Positions 56,164-63,874 of a stretch of 64,000 bases of DNA are shown here, piece by piece (position 1 is the first letter of the stretch; the number at the start of each line of letters is the position of its first letter). Source of the DNA: Fibrobacterota bacterium (GTDB lineage Bacteria; Fibrobacterota; Chitinivibrionia; Chitinivibrionales; Chitinispirillaceae); NCBI GenBank assembly GCA_023459055.1, contig JAEWVR010000035.1, positions 82,664 to 146,663 on the forward strand. The letters are read 5' to 3'. A model generated the notes under the pieces. That model was not told the origin of the DNA. It did not search any database and saw only the letters and a program-made list of their open reading frames with translations. Position numbers and translations under genes: made by a program.

Positions 56164-56685
56164 CTATATACAGCAACACGTCTTTGTAAATTTATTCAAT
56201 TCTTTTGGCGATTTTATGTGATAGATTTCTTTACAGTTTGCATATTGATTTAATATGACCTGTAGTTTAGGTTTTACAATCTTATCAATTGCTAAAATCA
56301 TTTTAATCAATTTACCAGTCATTGGTAACATCGGACATCCATCAACAAAATCCGGCCTTGGTCTGAAAAAACAAAAGAATTGCCGCTTCAGCGCCCACCA
56401 TAGATGTATTCGCACCGGATGATCAATAAAAATTATCGTCGTAACAGCGTTACATCGTTTTTCAATAGATTCCATTGTCGCGAAGCCATCAATGATCCAC
56501 TTTGGTTTAAGCAGTATTTCATCATGCAATTTGTTGAATTGATCAGCAGGAGTCGGTACCCATCCCGGATTCCATTGCAATTTGTCCAGTTTAAAAACAG
56601 GGATATCAAAGGTTTTACTTAACTTTGCAGAAAGAACAGATTTTCCACCTCCGGCATTTCCTATTATTACAATTTTATCTCCCAT
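56164..56685 (-). CDS. Adenylate kinase-like P-loop NTPase (topology modulation/FlaR-type)
   Basis: A 173-residue P-loop kinase-like protein. Walker A is GNAGGGKS (9-16), followed by KLDKLQWNPGWVPTP and WIIDGFATMESIEKR, the pattern of the DNA topology modulation protein FlaR/adenylate kinase-related group. The C-terminus ends in CCCI, unusual and possibly prone to oxidation or lipidation-like artefacts, but with no known meaning. AAAGGA lies 8 nt before the ATG. It forms a two-gene unit with the phosphoesterase. The substrate is unknown. Confidence 0.86.
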   Translation of the reverse strand: MGDKIVIIGNAGGGKSVLSAKLSKTFDIPVFKLDKLQWNPGWVPTPADQFNKLHDEILLKPKWIIDGFATMESIEKRCNAVTTIIFIDHPVRIHLWWALKRQFFCFFRPRPDFVDGCPMLPMTGKLIKMILAIDKIVKPKLQVILNQYANCKEIYHIKSPKELNKFTKTCCCI

Positions 56686-56900
56686 TGTTTATCCTTTAAA
56701 GTAAATTTACTACAAACACTTTATCAATTGAGTTTTAATAACCATTCATTGATATCGTTTTTTCCAGAACCAATAAAACCGTAGGGTATCTCACAATGCA
56801 AAAAGATTGGATAATAGGTACCATTTTTTAACCTTATTGATAATCAAGAGCACTTATCCTTGTTTTTCAATAGTAATGGCTTGTAGCCCATGTATTTACT

Positions 56901-57030
56901 TTATACGCATTCCAACAGTATTTTACTTACCTCATCCGGATTTGAAAAATAAGATGCATGGCCGGAATTAATATACTTTTTTTTTGCACCCTGCGTCACT
57001 ATACATTTTTTCCTGAATGGCAGGTGACAA
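56901..57030 (-). pseudogene. C-terminal relic of an alpha/beta hydrolase
   Basis: The minus strand reads GAKKKYINSGHASYF, then SNPDEVSKILLECV and a stop. This is the end of an alpha/beta-hydrolase with the catalytic His in NSGHASYF and the final helix PDEVSKILLE. Only about 30 residues remain; the sequence in front is repeat copy A and no nucleophile elbow is found nearby. A nine-A run precedes it. Confidence 0.6.
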
Positions 57031-57044
57031 CGATTTATCCCCGG

Positions 57045-57155
57045 TGGTGAAAATGAATTCTGTCCATGCTGAAACATTTCAGGAAAAATCATGTTAATCA
57101 TGGAATAATACTAATCACGGTTCAGACAATTTGCGATAACCAATCACAACATTCT
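57045..57155. repeat. Dispersed repeat, copy A (short)
   Basis: Contains GTCCATGCTG, AATCATGTTAATCAT and CTAATCACGGTTC followed by an ACAATTTGCGAT-type stretch. The same order of motifs occurs in copies B (57925-58150) and C (58775-58960). Copy A lacks the left C-rich part. Confidence 0.85.
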
Positions 57156-57208
57156 TCATACAAATATAATAATCAAATACCGGTTTACCGGTGAATTGGC
57201 CCCGGAAA

Positions 57209-57290
57209 GAGTCAAGTAAACCGGGGGATTTTCACCCTCAGTTACTCATAGAACCGTACTTGAACCTCTCGATTCATACGGTTCTTATTG
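57209..57290 (-). ncRNA. Group II intron 3'-end relic (domains V and VI)
   Basis: On the minus strand 57284-57251 is exactly 34 nt and folds as a domain V: GAACCGTATGAATC, a GAGA (GNRA) tetraloop, then GGTTC and a GTACGGTTC closing strand with bulge. A domain VI-like hairpin follows (AACTGAGGG / CCCCCGGTT) and then TACTTGACTC, the usual type of intron 3' end. The triad reads AAC where AGC is usual. No reverse transcriptase ORF or domains I-IV are present; directly upstream is the HAMP-protein gene. I read this as a decayed intron tail; a chance terminator-like hairpin is the alternative. Confidence 0.62.
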
Positions 57291-57315
57291 TCTATATTAC
57301 TTCATTTTTTCTTTA

Positions 57316-57759
57316 TTAAAGGTTATTTTTATTTTTTATTTGATCGAATAATTTGTTTAAAAGTGTAACAACATTCTGCAATTCATCATCTTTCCGTATT
57401 GTGAAAGTAGGAATTTCACCGGTTTCTATTGCCTGGTTAAGCAGGTTTTCTATACGGAACAAGGGGCCGAGTATCTTGTGGGATAACCTGATACTTATCA
57501 GCCAGGAAATGGCAACAGAACCAACTGTGGCTACAACGTAAAAGAAAATTATAATTGCGTATAATTTTTCAGATGGTGCATCTTTTAACAATGGGACCTT
57601 CTGATTTATGAGAATCGTAAATATGAGCGTAAGAAAAAGGATTACAAGGAGAATACTTGCGGTTTGAGACAAAAGAAGGATACGCGCATACTTAAATTGC
57701 AATTTACGATTGTAATCATCAGGAACGAGCGTAATAATATTTTTACGTTTCGATTTCAT
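57316..57759 (-). CDS. Small membrane protein with HAMP domain
   Basis: A 147-residue protein with a basic N-terminus, two membrane helices (about 27-50 and 65-88) and a HAMP domain (RLSHKILGPLFRIENLLNQAIETGEIPTFTIRKDDELQNVVTLLNKLFDQ) ending the protein. There is no kinase, cyclase or chemoreceptor output domain, so it is either a truncated receptor or one that works through a partner. The ATG at 57759 has GGAAG about 10 nt upstream; an upstream GTG is the alternative. The intron-like hairpins begin 26 bp after its stop. Confidence 0.8.
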   Translation of the reverse strand: MKSKRKNIITLVPDDYNRKLQFKYARILLLSQTASILLVILFLTLIFTILINQKVPLLKDAPSEKLYAIIIFFYVVATVGSVAISWLISIRLSHKILGPLFRIENLLNQAIETGEIPTFTIRKDDELQNVVTLLNKLFDQIKNKNNL

Positions 57760-57924
57760 ACCAGTCACTTCCTTTAAAAACGGGTGTGTAGTTTTCTTGG
57801 TAATAAATTGATTATATCATTTTTAAGACAACTGGCCATATATTTTTTTATGATAAAAAGCGGATACAATGATTCTTACATGTCTGCCTGAAATCATACA
57901 AACATCGGCATTGAATTGTGAATA

Positions 57925-58150
57925 GGCCAACTAAGGGGGGGGGCAAAATGAGAGGAAATGATTCTGATCCAATTGACAATTCAGACCTCTCCCCCTGCCC
58001 CCTCTGGTCCTGCGACCACTTCGATGCGTCGCCCCACAAAGCGAGGGGGTGAAAATTAATTATGTCCATGCTGTACATTTCATGGAAATCATGTTAATCA
58101 TTCTAATCACGGTTCATACAATTTGCGAATGCCAATCATAGCATACTTCT
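57925..58150. repeat. Dispersed repeat, copy B
   Basis: About 225 bp with the order CTAAGGGGG, TTCTGATCCAATTGACAATT, CAGACCTCTCCCCCTGCCCC, AAAGCGAGGGGGTG, GTCCATGCTG, AATCATGTTAATCAT, CTAATCACGGTTC. A 30-bp insertion (TGGTCCTGCGACC...) relative to copy C lies near 58010-58030. Non-coding. Confidence 0.9.
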
Positions 58151-58414
58151 CCGCAGTTTGAATTCACGCACAAATCTCCGTACATTGACACAATTAAAAC
58201 CTCATCCCTATCCCGCACACCACAGCATGTTTTCAAACTGCTCTTCGTCTTCCAACTTAGCGATTTCAACTGTTTGAGCGGTTGTTCTATATGAGTAGTG
58301 ACTGGTGACGCTTGACATGTGATTGGCAGAACAGATCTTTGCATACGATAAGCGAGTTTTGAAAGCGCGTTTCGACGGTAGGTATAATTGGTATAAAAAA
58401 GGGCCCTTCTTTGT

Positions 58415-58448
58415 CCAGTATTTCTTTGGCCCCGGAAAGAAATACTGG
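58415..58448. repeat. Perfect hairpin with GGCCCCGG loop
   Basis: A 13-bp perfect stem (CCAGTATTTCTTT with AAAGAAATACTGG) closed by GGCCCCGG. The 15 nt TTGGCCCCGGAAAGA recur at 57196-57210, immediately after the group II intron-like 3' end. Possibly an unoccupied target-like hairpin. Confidence 0.85.
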
Positions 58449-58687
58449 TCGGGGTTGCAGGGGGAGAAGCCCCTTGCTTTGATCGCCAGTTGATAAGGTT
58501 GATTCGTATTTACATTACCAATCAGACCAATCGTCAAACAAATCCGGGGCTCTCCACCCCGGAACCCGGACTTACTTTTTGTCCATAGCAAACCCGATGG
58601 ATCGGGATTTGAATATTATAATTTTTATGGGCACCAACAAAAAGTAAGCAAAAAGTGCATTGCGCCCTGGGAACGCTGGCAAAAAAC

Positions 58688-58769
58688 CATTTACAATTAG
58701 ATAAGACCGCCCGGAAAACTCGCTCTCGCTCAAACAGTTCCGGGCTTGAGTCTTTTCTAATTGTAAATG
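58688..58769. repeat. 82-bp two-tier inverted repeat
   Basis: An outer stem of 20 nt (58688-58707 with 58750-58769, 19 of 20 complementary; CATTTACAATTAG with CTAATTGTAAATG) encloses an inner perfect 7-bp stem (CCCGGAA / TTCCGGG) whose loop contains GCTCTCGCTC. It is followed at once by repeat copy C. It lies inside a misleading long reading frame that I reject as coding. Confidence 0.85.
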
Positions 58770-58774
58770 TTCCA

Positions 58775-58960
58775 GCTAAGGGGGCGCGAGAGGAGAAAAT
58801 GGGTTCTGATCCAATTGACAATTCAGACCTCTCCCCCCTGCCCCCTCTCCCACAAAGCGAGGGGGTGGAAATGAATTCTATCCATGCTGTAATTTTCAGG
58901 GAAATCATGTTAACCACGGCAATCATACTAATCACGGTTCGGACTATTTACGCAAGCGAA
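58775..58960. repeat. Dispersed repeat, copy C
   Basis: Same motif order as copy B with most positions identical over the left part, then diverging (ATCATGTTAACCACGGCAATCATACTAATCACGG, an expanded version, given here in pieces: AATCATGTTAACC, ACTAATCACGGTTC). All three copies lie within 2 kb in the same orientation. The following 58961-59337 stretch shows further short repeated fragments (ACAGGG, TGTACAT) but no gene. Confidence 0.88.
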
Positions 58961-59337
58961 CTTCCCAACAGGGTACCTCTGTAGCTCCTACAGGGTTCCT
59001 GTGCATTGCTCACAGGGTGACAATGTACATCCCGCAAGGTAATTGTAGCATTACACGGATGTACAAATGCACTGAACATCAAGTTGTATACCAGAGTCTC
59101 CACACAGTTTAGACAATTTCCATCCTAAAAACAACCACTTACGCCACAATAACATCCAAAACAACAATTCCGTCCCACTAAACCCCTGACAATCAAACAA
59201 CATACACCAAACTTCCCAAAAAAACGCCCCGACCATCACCACTCCCCCGCTCAACGCACTTGCATTATTCTCTGGAACGTCATATACTTATATACTGGTT
59301 TTTAACTGAGTACCATCAACGTGTGAGTAGTGCAGCT

Positions 59338-60810
59338 ATGTTTATTGTTCAAATTGCACCGGAATGTGCACCAGTCGTTAAAGCCGGTGGGCTTGGCGAT
59401 GTTGTTTTTGGTTTATCCCGCGAACTTGAGATCCGGGGTAATGATGTCGAAATTATTCTTCCTAAATATGATAACCTGCGCTCGGACAAGATCTGGGGCA
59501 TGACCGTAACGTATCAGGATCTGTGGGTTCCCTGGTATAACGGGGCTGTCCACTGTACCGTCTTTTTTGGCTTTGTCAGCGGACGCAAGTGTTTCTTTAT
59601 AGAACCCCATTCACAGGATAATTTTTTCAACCGCAACACCGTGTACGGATGTCACGATGATGTCAAGAGATTTGTCTTTTTCTCCAAGGCAGCGCTTGAG
59701 TTTCTCTTTGTAACCGGTAAACGCCCGGATATCATTCACTGTCACGATTGGCAAACGGCAATTGTACCAGTACTGCTCGCAGAGATCTACCGGTTTCATG
59801 GTATGCATCACCAGCGTGTTTGCTTTACCGTACACAACTTCAAGCATCAGGGGGTAACCGGAGCGGATATTCTTACCGCAACCGGACTCGGACGGCCGGA
59901 TTACTATTTCCGCTACGAACAGATGCGCGACAATTTCAATCCCAACGCACTTAACCTGATGAAAAGCGGTATTGTCTATTCCAACTTTGTTACAACCGTA
60001 TCACCGCATCATGCGCATGAGGCATTACATTGTGATCAGAGTTTTGGCCTCGGACACACGCTTCATGCATTCAGAAATAAATTCGGCGGTATATTAAACG
60101 GGGTTGACTATGATGTCTGGAATCCGGCAATCGACCACTTTATCCCCGCTAAATATGATTCATCAAGTATTGACAAAAAATATATCAGTAAAGAATCACT
60201 GCGTGACCGGTTCTGGTTACGTAAAGATTACAAACCGATTATCGCTTATGTCGGCCGTCTTGATGATCAGAAGGGAATCAATCTGATCACTCATGCGATT
60301 CACTACACGCTGCGACTCGGAGGTCAGTTCGTCCTTCTCGGTGCAGCATCAAATCAGGGAATTCATAATCATTTCATGCATCAGAAACGTATTCTTAATG
60401 ATAACCCCGATTGTCATATTGAGATCGGATTTAATGAGGAGTTATCGCATTTGATCTATGCAGGTACAGATATGATGATCGTTCCGAGTTTGTTTGAACC
60501 GTGCGGACTGGCGCAATTGATTGCACTCAAATATGGTACCGTTCCTGTTGTTCGTTCTGTCGGCGGACTTGCCGATACCGTTTTTGACAAGGATTATGCA
60601 TCAACCGACTGGGAACACCGCAATGGTTTCGTTTTCAATAACGCGGACTATCAGGGTGTGGAATCAGCGCTTACCAGAGCGATATCACTCTGGTATTCCT
60701 ACCCCGATGATTTCAGGTCACTGATTATTCACGGCATGAATTGCGATTATTCATGGAATAATCCGGGACATCACTATTTAAATGTTTACAATCTTATAAA
60801 AGATAAATAA
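59338..60810 (+). CDS. glgA: Glycogen synthase (ADP-glucose type, GT5)
   Basis: A 490-residue GT-B enzyme that extends alpha-1,4-glucan from NDP-glucose. The ADP-glucose-binding KAGGLGDV begins at Lys15, exactly the family position, which supports the ATG at 59338 (a GTG at 59323 and a TTG at 59260 are alternatives). Other marks: HCHDWQTAIVP, FTVHNFKHQG, GGILNGVDYDVWNP, YVGRLDDQKG and the C-terminal donor loop VPSLFEPCGLAQLIALKYGTVPVVRSVGGLADTV. The GH57 gene follows 42 bp downstream. GC is higher here than in the preceding repeat region. Confidence 0.96.
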   Translation: MFIVQIAPECAPVVKAGGLGDVVFGLSRELEIRGNDVEIILPKYDNLRSDKIWGMTVTYQDLWVPWYNGAVHCTVFFGFVSGRKCFFIEPHSQDNFFNRNTVYGCHDDVKRFVFFSKAALEFLFVTGKRPDIIHCHDWQTAIVPVLLAEIYRFHGMHHQRVCFTVHNFKHQGVTGADILTATGLGRPDYYFRYEQMRDNFNPNALNLMKSGIVYSNFVTTVSPHHAHEALHCDQSFGLGHTLHAFRNKFGGILNGVDYDVWNPAIDHFIPAKYDSSSIDKKYISKESLRDRFWLRKDYKPIIAYVGRLDDQKGINLITHAIHYTLRLGGQFVLLGAASNQGIHNHFMHQKRILNDNPDCHIEIGFNEELSHLIYAGTDMMIVPSLFEPCGLAQLIALKYGTVPVVRSVGGLADTVFDKDYASTDWEHRNGFVFNNADYQGVESALTRAISLWYSYPDDFRSLIIHGMNCDYSWNNPGHHYLNVYNLIKDK

Positions 60811-60852
60811 TACATCTCAATAAAATCATAATCACACAAAGGGAAGTAAAAA

Positions 60853-62343
60853 ATGAGTACAACAAACAAAAGACCAACAGAAGAGCTTCATGAGTACATT
60901 GACGGGGTGCTGAATATATCAGGCTCCGAGAGCAGCATTGACGCAGTTACGGAAGCAGGAAGAAAGAAAAAACTGTTTAAAGATGAATCAGGGATTAATT
61001 TCGGCGGTATCAAGAGCGCTGCGGCGATTGCTTTACATATGCATCAGCCGCTTATTCCTGCAGGGGGTGGAGATCTGCGCACCGCGGATATCATCAGCAA
61101 TCTCAAATACATGATGGACAATCAGGGAACGGGTGATAATCATAATGCGCCGGTGTTTCACTGGTGTTACAAACGTATTGGTGAGTTTGTGCCGCAGCTT
61201 GTCAATGAGGGAAAGAATCCAAGGGTGATGCTTGAATACAGCGGAACACTCTTTCACGGACTTCGCCACATGGGGCTTCATGATGTATTTGACAGTTTGA
61301 AATTTGTAACACAGGACCGTTCAATGCGTAAATGTGTGGAGTGGCTCGGATGCCCGTGGGGACACGCCGTCGCCCCCTCGACACCATCACAGGACTTTCG
61401 CCTTCATGTCAAGGCCTGGCAGCATCATTTTGCAGCGATTTTCGGCTGGGATGCTCTCGAACGGGTACGCGGCTTTTCGCCATCAGAAATGGCACTCCCC
61501 AACCATCCCGATGTCGCGTATGAGTACATCAAGACCCTTGTCGACTGCGGATTCCAGTGGGTGATGGTTCAGGAGCATTCGGTAGAACGCCCGGAAAACG
61601 GCTACGGCCCCGAAATGAAACATGTTCCTCACAGACTGATATGTAAGAATTCCAAAGGTGATGAAGTCAGTATTATCGCGATTATTAAAACACAGGGTAG
61701 TGATACAAAGCTTGTCGCTCAGATGCAACCCTATTACGAAGCAAAATCGATTGGCAAAGTCGAACTTGCCGGGAAAATGATTCCGCCGGTAGTAACACAG
61801 ATCGCTGATGGAGAAAATGGTGGAGTGATGATGAACGAGTTTCCGCCGAAGTTCATGGAGGTTTCGCGTGAGTCAACAGGCAGCGAAACTCCGATGATTA
61901 ACATTTCGGAATATCTCGAACTTTTATTTGACAGCGGGATAAAGGAATCGGATCTGCCGGTGCTGCAGCCTATTTTCCAGAAAAAAATATGGGACGTTTT
62001 CAAGCCCGGTGATGGTCCCGAGAAGATGACGAAGGTTATTGACGAAATAAAAAAGAGTGATCACCGGTTCCATATGGAAGGCGGTTCCTGGACAAATAAT
62101 ATTTCATGGGTACACGGTTACGAAAACGTCCTTGATCCGATGCAAAAGCTCAGTGCTTTATTTAATGAGAAAGTAATTGAGAAGAACATCCCGACCAGTG
62201 ATCAGCGTTTCAGAAAAGCCCTGTTCCATCTTATGATATCCCAGACAAGCTGTTTCCGTTACTGGGGTCAGGGTTCGTGGACAGACTACGCAATCGAGAT
62301 CTGCCGCCGGGCAACCGATATTATCAATTACGACCTGAAGTAA
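60853..62343 (+). CDS. GH57 glycoside hydrolase (alpha-glucan active)
   Basis: A 496-residue GH57-type (beta/alpha)7 enzyme. The N-terminal strand reads AIALHMHQPLIPAGGG (H-x-H-Q-P motif of GH57). Later marks are MLEYSGTLFHGL, RGFSPSEMALPN (candidate nucleophile Glu), FQWVMVQEHS and IADGENGG (candidate acid/base region). GH57 covers amylases, 4-alpha-glucanotransferases and branching enzymes; position after glgA points to glycogen synthesis or remodelling. The first 50 residues are a polar extension not usual in the family. GGGAAG precedes the ATG. Sample sequence (61321-61380) is clearly GC-richer than the window average. Confidence 0.92.
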   Translation: MSTTNKRPTEELHEYIDGVLNISGSESSIDAVTEAGRKKKLFKDESGINFGGIKSAAAIALHMHQPLIPAGGGDLRTADIISNLKYMMDNQGTGDNHNAPVFHWCYKRIGEFVPQLVNEGKNPRVMLEYSGTLFHGLRHMGLHDVFDSLKFVTQDRSMRKCVEWLGCPWGHAVAPSTPSQDFRLHVKAWQHHFAAIFGWDALERVRGFSPSEMALPNHPDVAYEYIKTLVDCGFQWVMVQEHSVERPENGYGPEMKHVPHRLICKNSKGDEVSIIAIIKTQGSDTKLVAQMQPYYEAKSIGKVELAGKMIPPVVTQIADGENGGVMMNEFPPKFMEVSRESTGSETPMINISEYLELLFDSGIKESDLPVLQPIFQKKIWDVFKPGDGPEKMTKVIDEIKKSDHRFHMEGGSWTNNISWVHGYENVLDPMQKLSALFNEKVIEKNIPTSDQRFRKALFHLMISQTSCFRYWGQGSWTDYAIEICRRATDIINYDLK

Positions 62344-62557
62344 TGTTACGATGTACCCGTTATGATTAACATATCGGGTACCGTTCATCTCCATTTTTGC
62401 AGGAATGAAAAATCCGTGCAACCTGTACTATCAGTGTCATGCACGTTAAATATGCATCAGTGACACGTCTTGTTTGCACCTGATGGCAAGCCACAACAAT
62501 TAATCGTATCGTGAATAATAACGGAATAAATTATCCATACAGGAAATATAAACTAAA

Positions 62558-63295
62558 ATGTGTACGATCTTTAAAAGCCGTATGATACTACTTCTGAATA
62601 TCGCAATTGCAGGAATAATTCATGCTGCGTCTGATACAGCATCATCATGGATTGACAGCGCAGAATCCCGATACTCCGCTGCTGCAACACAGTACGATAT
62701 GGAAGCACTGAGCAACCTTGCCGATTTTATAATCCTTAAACCTGTTGATGAACAAAAAAAGCCCCGTGCACTTTTATTACATGGCTGTGTTTTATGGCGT
62801 CTGCAACTGATCGCATTCTGTAAAAATTCTGAGAAAGACATTTTGCGGTATGGTAAAGTATCGGTGAAAAAATTAAAAGAAGCTGAAACAGCCGGTGCTG
62901 ATATGTACCTTACTGCAAGCTACAAAGCACTCGCGTACCAACTCATGGCAGGGCAGGGTATCAATAATGGGGCAATCAATGGTCCGCTTGCCGCGAAAGA
63001 ACTAAAAAAAGCACAGAAAACCAATCCTGATGGATATTATACGCTATTAGTTGAAGCAATCAATGCAAATCAGGCACCATCATTCGCTGGAGGAAACCCT
63101 CAAAAAGCAATTATGCTATTTGAAAAAATGGTTACAGCATTCCCGGATTCAGTTGATGTCAAAATTCATCTTGCAGATGCATATAATAAAGTCAAACGCT
63201 ATGAAGATGCAAAGCGGCTGATTACGATGGTTGTTAAAGAGAATCCATTAAATCTACTCGCGAAGACTATTGCCGATAAGTTGACAGATAAATAA
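62558..63295 (+). CDS. Exported TPR protein
   Basis: A 245-residue protein with signal peptide (MCTIFKSRMILLLNIAIAGIIHA). The mature part consists of TPR-like helices: RYSAAATQYDMEALSNLADFI, GPLAAKELKKAQKTNPDGYYTL and ending NPQKAIMLFEKMVTAFPDSVDVKIHLADAYNKVKRYEDAKRLI. No enzymatic motif. The layout resembles periplasmic TPR proteins that assist envelope transport. It lies 215 bp after the GH57 gene, in a separate unit. Confidence 0.82.
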   Translation: MCTIFKSRMILLLNIAIAGIIHAASDTASSWIDSAESRYSAAATQYDMEALSNLADFIILKPVDEQKKPRALLLHGCVLWRLQLIAFCKNSEKDILRYGKVSVKKLKEAETAGADMYLTASYKALAYQLMAGQGINNGAINGPLAAKELKKAQKTNPDGYYTLLVEAINANQAPSFAGGNPQKAIMLFEKMVTAFPDSVDVKIHLADAYNKVKRYEDAKRLITMVVKENPLNLLAKTIADKLTDK

Positions 63296-63307
63296 TATGT
63301 TCTATAT

Positions 63308-63760
63308 TTACTGAATCGGACAACCGAATTCCGTTACTCTCCCGAAATCTTCAACAAGAATAATTTTGTTAAAAGTCACCTGAATAAGTGCAGTTCCGGA
63401 TTGTGAAAGAAATTCTGCAAGGTTCGGATGACGCCCGAGAAAGCGCTCTTTACATGAAGAAACCATTCTTTCACTTACTTCACACGCAATACCAGGAATA
63501 GATATCGCATAGCGTTTATCACCTGTAACATCCGTGACCGATCGGTTGTCAAGTAGTACAGACACATGGATATCACGGCAAAGATTAGTGTATTTTTGTG
63601 TTTCACGAAGTGTCGGAAATAGTAGATACTGACAATCATCCGAAACGTAAATGGTTACCAGTGATGTATACGGGTATTCAACACCATTTGTTGCAAGGAC
63701 ACCAAAATCATGTTCATGCAGCATTCTTGACAATTTTTCTGATGTCATTTTGTTATCCAC
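63308..63760 (-). CDS. Pyridoxamine 5'-phosphate oxidase-like FMN-binding protein
   Basis: A 150-residue split-barrel flavoprotein: HDFGVLATNGVEYPYTSLVTIYVSDDCQYLLFPTLRETQKYTNL is the classical FMN-binding opening (G-V-L-A-T, P-x-x-x-x-x, L-x-F-x-T-x-x-x-x-K), and NIRDIHVSVLLDNR-like sequence follows. The group includes haem-oxygenase-like HugZ and nitroimidazole reductase NimA homologues; the substrate cannot be assigned. GAGG lies 5 nt before the ATG. It is convergent with the TPR gene across 12 bp. Confidence 0.88.
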   Translation of the reverse strand: MDNKMTSEKLSRMLHEHDFGVLATNGVEYPYTSLVTIYVSDDCQYLLFPTLRETQKYTNLCRDIHVSVLLDNRSVTDVTGDKRYAISIPGIACEVSERMVSSCKERFLGRHPNLAEFLSQSGTALIQVTFNKIILVEDFGRVTEFGCPIQ

Positions 63761-63874
63761 ATTTTTACCTCATTGTTAAGTTATTATTTACTATGAAAGA
63801 ATTGTGCCAATTGCACACCTCCAGTCACTCGTCCCTACCCACATCCGTAAAAGCACGCCCCCTATATCCCCCGC

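Noticed and set aside
58208..58935. Two overlapping open frames of 127 and 133 residues on the minus strand
   Set aside because: They run through hairpins and repeat copy C, have no ribosome site and no protein-like composition.
57045..58960. CRISPR array
   Set aside because: Three long, irregularly spaced, imperfect copies without uniform spacers; no cas genes.
62350..62385. GTACCCG/CGGGTAC hairpin after the GH57 gene
   Set aside because: Short stem, 12-nt loop and no T-run; left out as a terminator.
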